Made by a program: the position numbers and the translations under genes. A stretch of DNA of 64,000 bases from Rotaria macrura (taxonomy: Eukaryota; Rotifera; Eurotatoria; Philodinida; Philodinidae), in NCBI GenBank assembly GCA_900239685.1, contig OENT01000125.1, forward strand, positions 1-64,000, written 5' to 3'. This document shows positions 39,501-52,510 of the stretch, piece after piece (position 1 is the stretch's first letter; each line of letters begins with the position of its first letter). The notes under the pieces are model-generated. The model worked only from the letters and a program-made list of their open reading frames with translations. It made no database searches and was not told the DNA's origin.

Positions 39501-40418
39501 TTTATTCATTGTGATTCTATGCTTAGTGATCATATGAGAAGACGGGTAGAGTAAGCCTTTGATAAGAAATGCATATATATATATTTATATGCTGTCTGTT
39601 TGAGCAATGCGTGACAGACTAGATAGTCAGGCAAACTTTGTTTTGACGAGTATTCCGTGCTACTGTCTTCTATCATTGTAACTCAAGATACTAGAATGAA
39701 ATAGGTTACTTGTACGACTATTACTCATTTGACATTATCTACTTAACACACTTCTACTGAGTCGTATGATCGACTGATCTAGTTATTCGGATTAGAATTA
39801 GGAAAAATAAAATTATCAATTTAATTTTAATTCTCTTTTAATAACTACAGCCTCTAGACAACAAGTTATTCAACAAGAAAAAACGTTTTTAAATACAACT
39901 GCGTCTGAGATTTTTCTTCTTCTTCTGATTAGAGGGTACAAGAACAAACTTGATGACAAAGAAAACGAAGATTCCTCAGGATTTTTTATTTTAGTGTCAC
40001 GTTGGCATTTCAAGTCTCGCTATTTTACAGTTCACTTTACTCTTATTCGCTTTGTGAAATCTTGCGTTGTAAAAGAAAAACATCCTACATTGTTGTAGGA
40101 CTTTTTTCTATCGAGTCAAGAGCCGTATTTTGACGGGAGTCTTCTCCAATAATTCTATTTACGTTTCAATATTAAGATAGACTTGTCAAGCTGTTTAACT
40201 CTATTTAGTGTTTAATGCAAATTGGATATTCATAATTTTTATATGGAATAATAAATTGATGGAGTCTATAATATTGTCTAAAGTTATAAATATCTCAGTT
40301 TGCAAGAATAGAAGGAGTTAAGAAAGTACGTGATCAATTGCAAACAGAACAAGATGCGAAAGAAAACATTCTCTTGCTTCTTTTGGACATTGAAATGCTC
40401 AAGGAAGCTGATGATTAA
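36548..40418 (+). CDS. Tentative coiled-coil protein of unknown family
   Basis: Proposed exons 36548-36827, 37287-37394, 39851-39935 and 40307-40418 keep phase and give about 194 residues. The first exon (MSNSLAKKFDKIVSKLGSKT) is lysine- and serine-rich with a His/Gly patch (GHFGHSHGSF) and ends before a clean GTAAAG donor. The second encodes RFQTYQSINRQLDERYQRLL. The third begins SSRQQVIQQEKTFLN. The last encodes VKKVRDQLQTEQDAKENI and ends EMLKEADD-stop. Heptad-like spacing suggests a coiled coil. The first two exons look most secure; the third-to-fourth junction is a guess, and an alternative acceptor at 40299 exists. Exon 2 is also phase-compatible with 40777 of the downstream kinase, so these could instead be alternative 5' exons of that gene. 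No family recognised. Confidence 0.4.
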
Positions 40419-40796
40419 ATAAAAACAAGTAGTCAGTTGCATAAAGAACCTTGTCTGATGAATACATCAATATATTTTCTTTCTATTTTTGATTCATATT
40501 AGGAAAATAAAGTACGAACCGTTCTAAGTTGTCACTTTTTTTTTCTCATAAGAACTGTAATGTTTTAGTGTTGATGTGCAAATTACCTTTTTTCGTACCT
40601 TAGCATTTTCCTGACATACAGAAAGATATTCTTAGTAGTTTATTGTCTTTAATCAGATGCAGATGCGCAGATACGATAAGACTTAATGCAACTTCTTAGA
40701 GAATATTAATCTCCTAAAAGCGTTCTTTTTACATTCTGTAAACTTGACAACTCATGAAAATATGATATCTTTCTAGTTCTTATTACGCATGCACCA

Positions 40797-42156
<1,360 letters not shown>

Positions 42157-43750
42157 ACAAGAAAAAGATGTTCCTCATATTTATTTTTTTCTCGCTTGCC
42201 GTTTTCTGTTTTGATTTTTGTCAATCAATGTGCGTATATGTCTAAATTGAAATGTCTTTCTATGTATTTTTATGTCTTAAACATTTACTTTCTTTAATCA
42301 ATTAAAGAACATCCGGCGCCAGAAGCTGGATATAAGAAAGAGAACAAAAGAATATTTTTTTATCTTTTTGTTGAATTAATTAATGATGATTGGTACTGAC
42401 AAGAGATCATCAAATCGTTTAAAAAAATCCAATTCGATTAATCATAATCAGAAGATATTATCGTAGGTGAAAAAAATTTTGATTTTCTTTCTTATCTTAT
42501 AATTAACTTCGTTAATATGATTTTCTTACGATGCCAAAATGTATTATAGAAAAAGCCTATGAAAATATAGGTCACAACAATCTTAAGAGAATATTGTGTA
42601 AAACAACAAGGACTCAAGTTATCGTGTGACTTGTGTTTACAGCGCTTAGCATAGTATATGCACACGAAAGATCACAAGCTAAATTAAAAATACGTTAGTT
42701 TTTCTTTTCGAAGAATAATTTTTAAAATACAAGAAATTTTATTTGTTTCAATTGCATCATACTTGATGCAACCAATAGGTTGTTGTTTATAGATGATATA
42801 AATTATATCTCAGTCGTTTCGGATCGTTGATGTTGATTTCTCGTTATAGAAAATGATTAGCATAAAACACTTTTCCATATTATTATCAATGGATTCATTT
42901 AGTCCATTCAGTGAGAAAGTTATTGATCCGGAAATGCCAGTTACATTTAGAAATGGATTAATATTGAATATTTAAATCATTAAACATGAATCTGTATGTC
43001 AAACAATCCATTTGCAGTTCAGAAACATTTCAGAATTCTTTTTTGATATATACAACGTCTGATACATTTATTGTGTATTAATGTTGTCATAGATTAGTTC
43101 TACGTAGCAACTATCTGATATTGTCAATGCACTACAGTCCTTCGAAAATTCTTCTCTTTGTGTGTCAATAATCGATAACACACAAAAAATAATTCTAATA
43201 AAAAAAATGTAAGCAAAAAATATCAATTAGAGGTTTCACTCAGACGGAAAACATTTTCATGGTTGAAGTTTGAAAGACAAAATTTATAAATGGAAGAAAT
43301 TTGATTGTTCAATTTTAACGTTTAGTATTCACATGGGATTGGCGTCGTTCAATAATAAAATTATTTCACGTCAGTAGTCTTATTTAGTTACTATATTCAA
43401 TTTGTGGTCCATCGTACAACTATTTCAGAGTGGTTTCGATAAGCAAATAGATAACTTCAATCACTACTAGTTCACTCGTTTATTTTGAATGATTAAAATG
43501 TAAGCAGTCCAATATGCTATTCCATATAATGACTATAGTAGAGTTATTGATTTTCATATTACTTGACATTGATCGATAGATCCTACAATCGGACTCGCAT
43601 GAAATCAAAGTCATTAAGAATAATTTGTTCCGGAATCGGAAGCATAAAAGCAATCGTATTACGAGTTGAACTAATCGTAAAGAAAAATGTTATACTGAAG
43701 AGCTGGATTAATGAAAATAATCAAGTTCTTTTATTCTTATTTATAATAAT
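42157..43750. other. Intergenic region after the kinase gene
   Basis: Probable kinase 3' UTR followed by AT-rich DNA with no supported gene. The frame at 43563-43859 crosses into the palindrome that follows and has no recognisable domain. Confidence 0.5.
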
Positions 43751-43828
43751 AGGTATATTGTTTTATACGATACTAGATTATTCACTTCCTTTGATGGCCG
43801 ATAAACAAAAAGAAAGTAAAGTACATAC

Positions 43829-43905
43829 GCTTCAATCGGTAATCGAATCCAATACATGATAACTGATTAACTGGACAAGTACTCCAACGATTGAGCTATT
43901 GAACC
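43829..43905 (-). pseudogene. tRNA-like sequence, left arm
   Basis: On the minus strand it starts GGTTCAATAGCTCAATCG and ends TTGGATTCGATTACCGATTGAAGC. TTCAAT at the 5' end pairs exactly with ATTGAA at the 3' end, a D-arm-like GCTC/GAGT pair is present, and GGATTCGATT resembles a B box. The anticodon region carries an AGTTAATCAGTTA duplication and no proper 5-bp stem. It is therefore a degenerate or tRNA-derived sequence, not a working tRNA. Confidence 0.45.
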
Positions 43906-44537
43906 ACGACGAACATACTATTCTATCTCTGAATAATATTTAATCATCGAAAGTATTTATGGTCGGCACGATGTATACGACGAACATGGATGTATCTAAG
44001 CTATTTTTAACCATGTAAAGATGGTCGTAAACCTTTCTCCTCTTCCTAATGAAAAACTATTTGATGAGAGAAGATTTGAGTAGATTATACTAGGATTTTT
44101 CTGCACCAAAAATTGAAATCGTCGAAACGAACGATAATTTGATTTTTAATTAAACAATAACCTTAAAAATCCGGTAAAGTTTTCATTAAAATCATGCACG
44201 TTTGATTAAAATCATATGATTTAGATTTAATAGGATTTTAATGAAAATTTTACCGGATTTTTAAGGTTATTGTTTGATTAAAAATCAAATTATCGTTCGT
44301 TTCGACGATTTCAATCGATTATAATTTGAATTTTGGTGCAGAAAAATCTGATTATAATCTACTCAAATCTCCCAAAATTTGATGTTTTTTCACTCGGTTA
44401 TCGAGGATGAATATGTTTGACAAGTTAGAAAAGAAGTATATGCAATAGTTTTATACACTACTAGATTTTTCATTTCATTGAACTTTCGATAATTACATAG
44501 TATTCAGAAATATGATGGCATGTTCCATGTTCGTCGT

Positions 44538-44606
44538 GCTTCGATTGTTCAATGGTTAGAGCACTGGTCCAGTTATCATATGTTGGATTCGATTCTCGAT
44601 TCAAGC
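44538..44606 (+). pseudogene. tRNA-like sequence, right arm
   Basis: It runs from GCTTCGATTGTTCAATGG to CGATTCTCGATTCAAGC. The ends pair over six of seven acceptor positions (one G-T). D-arm GTTC/GAGC pairs, and TTAGAGCACTGG followed by GGATTCGATTC resembles A- and B-box promoter order. The anticodon arm is weak (CTGGT against ATCAT with a 6-nt loop) and the T stem is poor, so it is read as tRNA-derived, not functional. Confidence 0.45.
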
Positions 44607-44690
44607 ATATATATTTTATTTTCTGTGTGTTTATCGAAAGTCAAATGAAGTGAATAATCTAGTATCATGTAAAACTGTTACATATACTCC

Positions 44691-45384
44691 TTTTCTATCC
44701 TTTCAAATTGTAGGCATATTCGTCATAATTGACTAATTATTAATTTTAGCTTCACACTGATTCAACTGTATGTTGTAGAAAAAAAGACAACTATATGAAG
44801 TGTTGACACATAGGAATACAAGTTCAGACTATTCCCACACACATAGACGTGACAAGGCGTAACATCGCTATGAAAACTCCATTGAGGGATGAATATTATA
44901 TTTGTTCTTGATTTTTCTTTCACATTCACATAATTCGTTTCCGATTAATTACTTCGATCATCGATATATGCTAATAACGGGTGAAAACTCATCGGTCGAA
45001 AGACATTATTGAATACTTGACTTGTTTTACGATGCGAACAGATCGACCCTATTGTATAGTTTAATCTCAGAAGAATTTCAATAACACCTTATTTAGATTG
45101 AGATCTCTTATTCATTTGAAATAAATTTGAATAAATTTGTTTTTGTGAATAAATTAAATAGAAGATTTCATAAATCTATTTCGTATTTATTAGTGTTTCA
45201 AAAGCTAAATAGATGACAAGAAAAAATATTTTCTATACAGTAAACAAATGATCTAAATTTTTCATGAAACGTTCGTCCCCAAGTCGTTCTACATTTCTTG
45301 TCTATTATTTTGAGTTTCAGTTCATATATGATTAGAGTTTGAAAGATTTCAACAATATAGTTTAATTTTGATAGGAAAAAAGAG
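44691..45384. other. Intergenic region
   Basis: AT-rich sequence with no supported feature. It should hold the promoter of the two-exon gene starting at 45385. Confidence 0.5.
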
Positions 45385-46356
45385 ATGTCATCGACCTCAT
45401 TAACAAAAAAGGCGTCTACACATAAGAATCAATTATCTACTGAAAATAAATCTTTCATTAATCAAGATATTTTAAGTCCGGAATATTCTGAATCGTTTAC
45501 TTCGAATTCTAATCTAATTAAACGGGAAGCAAAGTCATCGAATAAAGATGTTAGTAAAAAATCAAGTACTCATTCCAATGATCAAACTGATTCATCATCG
45601 AGTAATGATAATCTGACAATGCAATTTCGATCAAAAACTCAATCAATTAATTTACTATCCTTCGATATCGTTAAATCACTGGCAAATTTCATTTATCCAA
45701 ATTTAAGAACTATTTCTTCTGGTTATTTCTTCAATCGGAATAATAACACTAAGAAAAACTCCATATACATGTATTCAAATGCATACAGTTCAAACAAATC
45801 TGTTCCTTTAGTTTTTCTTGGTAATTGAATTTCAATATTTTATAGTCTTACGAAAATACTTTTCAAATTAGGTACTGAATATTTCGTACGTAAACCATTG
45901 GATTTCGAAAACTTCAAGTTTCCACTTTCAACTAGCGGAAATATTGAACCGTTGATTGACTTATTTATCAAACGTCCACAATTTATGTATGAAATTCCTG
46001 AATTAAATAATTTGTCGGATTTCCTTTCTTTACCACGTTCTGTATCAGCTTTGCTATTCTTTAATTCATCATCAAACCAATCTGGACGTCATGCATGTTA
46101 TGAATTACGTACAAAAGAAGATCAAAATAAATTTACGATACAAGATTTAGTACGTATGTCACAACGTGAAAATAATATTATTCAAATGAATGCATTAAAA
46201 GACAAGCGTTATCATGAATTTAAAAATCAATTGATAGAAACTTATTATTATCAAAGTACTTCATCATTAATCAAACAAAAACACATCGAATCTAACTTTC
46301 ATGAATCAATGATAAAAATAAAATCTTCTAATCCTCGAACTCGTCTAAGTTCATAA
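45385..46356 (+). CDS. Hypothetical two-exon protein
   Basis: Exons 45385-45820 and 45872-46356 are separated by a 51-nt GT-AG intron and give 306 residues. The first about 90 residues are Ser/Asn/Lys-rich and probably disordered (KSSNKDVSKKSS). The rest is more ordered, with segments SFDIVKSLANFIYPN, EPLIDLFIKRPQFMYEIPEL and FTIQDLVRMSQRENNII. No signal peptide or membrane helix is evident. The intron phase, steady codon choice across the join and 300-residue open frame in AT-rich DNA argue that it is a real gene. I recognise no family; it may be lineage-specific. Neighbours (PKA-like kinase before, P2X after, both plus strand) give no functional hint. Confidence 0.65.
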
Positions 46357-48396
46357 CATATTCAGGAATAAAACATCATCCACGTATTGTAACATCAATG
46401 GTATTCGACGATAGTCATAGAAAAATTTACTTTGAAAACGTTTCTATATTTGTTTAATGCCAATAAATGCTTATTTCATTAAGAATGTAATATTGAGTAT
46501 AATTTATTCGATGCGATAAAATGGCATTCGTTTTCTTATCATTTTTAACAATTCGCCTCTACCATGTCATGATTGAGGTGTTTGTGTTGATTTACATCTT
46601 TTTTTTTCTTCTTATATGCAGATACATTGATCTTGCCTGTCATACTGATTATTTTTCTTTTATAAAAATGTTAATATCAAACGTGTATGAATCAGGTGAG
46701 TAACCCGACATAGATTGAAATCAAGTCTGTTGCGGCATTGTGTAGGACAATCCTAACATATGCTTGAATGCTCTTTGATAAATATTCGTGTACGATGTAT
46801 AAATCGATTAGAAAATATCTTCTCATCGATAATATGGTATGATCTATTTCTTCTGTTGATAACAGATGGTAATGATTATCCACGAAACCTTCTTCGTGCA
46901 ATCGATGTAAGAATTAGCTGATGCACAAACAGTCGCATGACAGATGTGAATAATAGCATGACACTTAAATTCACAAAACTCTTTGTTCTTTTTTAGCACA
47001 GAAGTTCCCACTAAAATGTTAATAAATTGTTAGGAAGTTAAGTAAAAGTCGATATCGAAAAAAAAACTTTATTTGGATTTGTTAATTTCTGTCTAGTAGG
47101 ACTTAAGAATGAATTAATATTGAAATACTTTCGAAAGATGCATTTTTCTTTTACCAAGAAAAAAAAACAAAGCTTCATAAAAACAAAAAATTACTAACCT
47201 ATCATAGCAAGTCATATGTGTGTATTGGATGACAACGACAGTTGATTACATCTTGAAAATGTTTTACTGATCATCGATTCATTGAAAGACATATGCAAAG
47301 TTTATTTTTCATACTGTTTCAGTATCGTTGTCCCAGATATGTACTTCTACTTGACTTTTGCTCATAGAATTTTTTATTTCATACATCCTAAGATATTCTT
47401 TGTGCTTTAAATATATTTATTAGTAAGTAAATATATATTTTAACTACCATTATTATTTTCTCGTCTGATTAGTTCTAAGCATTGATCTATGATAATGGTA
47501 TACTACTAAAAATATGTGTCACTTTAAATACTACGATTATTGCTGAAATAATACACGAGAATATTATGACAATATTATATACACACGAGCAGCAAGGTAA
47601 GTAAAATTAAGGACTGATTTAGTATTAATGAAACTTGAATTTGAATTAGAAAGAAAAATATTTATCCACTACATTTTATACAACTATCAACATAAATATT
47701 TCATCCGGACGAGACCATTTTAAGAGTGGTCGATCGATTTTATCTTCATCCACACAGTTATACAAAGTATTTAGCTTAAAAGCGAGTCATTAATGAAAAA
47801 AAAACTAATCCACTATTTTTGCTTATTCTTAAAAGTACAACGTTATCAATACAAGAAGTATTTCTCTGTATTTTATCAAGTTATTTTTTTCAAAAGCATA
47901 AGACAACTCTTAAAATATGATGATGTGAAATCTAAAGCAATGATTTCATAAGAAAGGTGAAAGAAAAAACTACAAGTATCGTCTTATCCTAATCTTATCA
48001 TATTAGGATCGCAATAGAAGATAATAGATATATGATGTTTATGTTGAATTTATTCTTCGATCTACTTGTTTGTATAGTTAACTAGCTGATCATTATTGTC
48101 AATAATTAAACGTGTGTAAGCTACCGTTTTCATAACATGTCATCTTACTTCAATGTCTTGTACTAACTATTTCAAAAATTGCAATATTTTACATTGGTAT
48201 CCTTTATTTTAAGATATCTATCGATGTTGCATCTTTCGTGATGCAAGCTGAAATATGGTATACTTTGTCCTATGATAAAAATACAGAAATTCTTTGTAAT
48301 ATTCATTTGGCGTTTTTTGATAAGATTTTGTTGACATACTTACACATAGAATTTGTTTTTGTTTCGTTTTTGTTTCTTTTCATTTGAGAGTACGAG
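46357..48396. other. Intergenic region upstream of the P2X gene
   Basis: About 2 kb of AT-rich DNA. Frames of 60-70 codons (46521-46703, 46692-46901) lack domains and overlap each other on opposite strands. No repeat or RNA gene was recognised. Confidence 0.5.
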
Positions 48397-50436
48397 ATGA
48401 CTATATCAAGTGAGAGCGATACATTATTTATATCTATCAAAATAGTTTTATTGAATTTCTTTACTTTTTAGTTAGAAAAGCATGTTCGTCTTTCCTTGCC
48501 GACACATTTCTCACATATTCTACAGTTAAAGTAGTCCAAGTACCAAATACAGTCATTGCTATTATATATCGTTTAATTCAACTGATTATCGTCGTGTATA
48601 TAGGATGGTAAATGAAAAATGTTTATCATGTATATTTTTAAAAGAGAAAACAAAAATAATAATGGAATGTCGGTTTTTAGTTATATTGTTTGGTATAAAA
48701 AAGGATATCAAGAATTTCAAGAACCACGTGGAACAAGCATAATTAAAGTAAAAGGAATAGCTAAAGTTACAGGCAATGATACAACACGATTCATAAGTAG
48801 GTTTTAAAGCATAATCTTCACTTAGCGCAGAAACAAAAGACAAGTTGTTTTTTTCCTTTTTTCCTTTGATGAATTCAGCTGCAGATTCAGCACATTTATG
48901 GGATACAGCTGAGTATCAAATGCCTCCTCTCGTATGTTGAATCAATTGTATTCTCATATTAACATATGATTCTACATTAGGAAAGCAATGCATTCTTTAT
49001 TACAACGCGACAAACAGTCACCTATGATCAGATAGAAGGCAATTGCCCTAGTGTTTGTAAAACTAAAGATGTTTCTATTTAAAAAAATTCGCTCTTTATT
49101 CTCTTTTGGCATGTAGGCATTAGACGATAAGTTATTTTGTAACAAATCAGCATTAGATGCATGTCCAAAAGGTCAACCGACACAGAATACGTTCGGTGAG
49201 TAGATTCCATTTGTCAATGTAAGTTCTTATTGATTGAAAAATTTAGGTTATTTTACGGGAGATTGCGTACCGGCTTTGGAAAATTCGTCGATCACTGTTT
49301 GTGAGATCAATGCTTGGTGTCCTGAGGAACTTTCAAGATCAATGTAAGAATAGACGAAAATATTTTCTTGTAATTAAATTCTCGTAAAATATGATCTTTT
49401 TTATGTATTACAGTGAGTTTACAATGAATGCTCAGGATGTAGAAAATTTTACAGTTTATTTAAAAACAATGGTGACATTTACATTATTTAACATCAATTT
49501 GTTTGTTTCAATCCTTATTTTATTTAACAAAATATATGAAAATCATTTTCTTTGTCTAGGAGAAATGTCCGTGACGATACGAACTTTTCATGTCGATATA
49601 GTAAAGATATTGATCCACGTTGTCCTATTATTCGTATTGGTGATATTCTCGATAGCCTTAAAACTAATAAACCTGCTCTACTACATGAAGTAAATCCCAA
49701 TTAAAGAAGCTTAGAATTCGAAAATAATGAGAATTATAAATAATAATAAACTATTGTAGGGTGGTTTAATTGAAATTCGTCAAGATTGGACATGTAATTT
49801 TGATTTTCATAAGGATCAATGTTTTCCAAAAGTTGAATTTAATCTACTACAAAGTGGTGATGATAAACAATCGCCTGGTATTAATTATCGGTAGAAATAG
49901 AATCAAATTAAATTGAAAATAGTATAGTCTGATCTATATTTTCTTTTATAGTTCAGCTCAAAAATATCGTGTTAATGGTACAGATTATCGAACATTATCC
50001 AAAATTTATGGTTTACGTTTTGTCATTTCCGTATCAGGAAATGGTGGAATATTTAATATCGTCAATTTATTTGTTGCTATTGGTATGGCGAAAGAATTCG
50101 TATAAGAAAAAGATCGTTAGTTTTTCTTTTGATTTATTTATCGAGGTTCTGGCATTGGATTTATGATTATAGCTGATATTGTATGTGATGCAATATTTAT
50201 GTATATTCATAAATCTCGAGAACGGTATCGGGAAGGAAAATTCACCGTTTGTGAAGTATCTTCTAAGCAAATGAATTCAAATGAAGATTTAGTATGTTAA
50301 TAGACTTAAAAGATAGTTGACTGGATGGTTATTTATTGATTTTATTTAATTCTCTTTGAAGGAAAAATTATCAATTCACACAGAAACCAACAATATAAAA
50401 CCATCTGTTAATAATATTTATAGAGACCGTTTTTAA
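48397..50436 (+). CDS. P2X-type ATP-gated cation channel, 13 coding exons
   Basis: Exons 48397-48409, 48472-48607, 48681-48796, 48879-48931, 48981-49052, 49117-49195, 49247-49343, 49414-49500, 49560-49689, 49760-49890, 49952-50082, 50146-50291 and 50362-50436 close in frame to 421 residues. The N-terminus has the family's YSTVKVV (TxK site) before helix TM1. ATP-site features are IKVKGIAKV (two lysines), NYR in SPGINYRSAQKY (usually NFR) and the lysine of RTLSKIYGLRF. The ectodomain has the standard ten cysteines (GNCP, LFCN, DACP, GDCV, TVCE, AWCP, FSCR, PRCP, WTCN, DQCF). TM2 reads GSGIGFMIIADIVCDAIF. After TM2 the YxxxK trafficking motif appears as YIHKS, lacking the final lysine. It should act as a trimeric plasma-membrane channel. 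The first coding exon has only 13 nt. Confidence 0.93.
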
Positions 50437-50731
50437 CGAACATATTTTTCGTGTGTTACATTTTCTGTTTTGGATTGATACTTTTTTGAAGTAAAATGAA
50501 TTTTTATATATAAAAAAAGAAAAAGAAATTGTTCGATGATATATTCATTTATCTACAAGTAATACTTATGCTTATCTACAATTTTCAAGTATCGTATTAA
50601 TAACTGTTTTCGTAGATACGTACTGAAAAAAACAAAGTTTCAATTCATATGAACAGAACGGTTTTTTTTTCATTTACAAAATAAATTTCGAAGAAGAAAA
50701 TTGTTCGTATATTTATATTTCTTTTCTTTTT

Positions 50732-52247
<1,516 letters not shown>

Positions 52248-52510
52248 TATTTAAGAAATCTAAAACATATCATGGTATGTTGTATTTTCCCCCTAATAAG
52301 TTAAAAAGACTCGAAAACAAAATATTATTGTTAACTAAAATTGGTCTACAACAATATTCTATAAAATAGCACCCCATCGATTAATTTTTGATATGAGAAA
52401 AAAAGAATTTTTTGTCTTTTATCACAAGAAAAAAGAAAGGTTCATTGCAAGAAAAAATCATTTCTCGTTGATGAGATTGCACAAAGGAAAAACGAAATCA
52501 TTGAAAAAAT

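Larger units (their letters stand above)
43751..44690. repeat. Long palindromic element with a tRNA-like sequence in each arm
   Basis: The two halves are reverse complements over roughly 0.9 kb with diverged stretches. Outer blocks share GATACTAGATTATTCACTTC. Next come two tRNA-like segments in opposite orientation (43829-43905 on minus, 44538-44606 on plus). The core 44068-44372 is nearly perfect (AGATTTGAGTAGATTATA, TTTTTCTGCACCAAAA, TTAAAAATCCGGTAAA). The core could fold into a long hairpin. It carries no obvious coding frame. It may be a non-autonomous element that picked up a tRNA-derived segment, or a tandem inversion of a tRNA-related SINE. Confidence 0.75.

Noticed and set aside
40777-40796. 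Extending the kinase upstream into the coiled-coil exons as the main model
   Set aside because: The start MGGGPSS at 40797 matches the myristoylated start of PKA-C, so the shorter model is preferred; the join is kept as a finding.
43563-43859. 98-codon frame with one hydrophobic segment
   Set aside because: It runs into the palindromic element, including the left tRNA-like copy, and has no family features.
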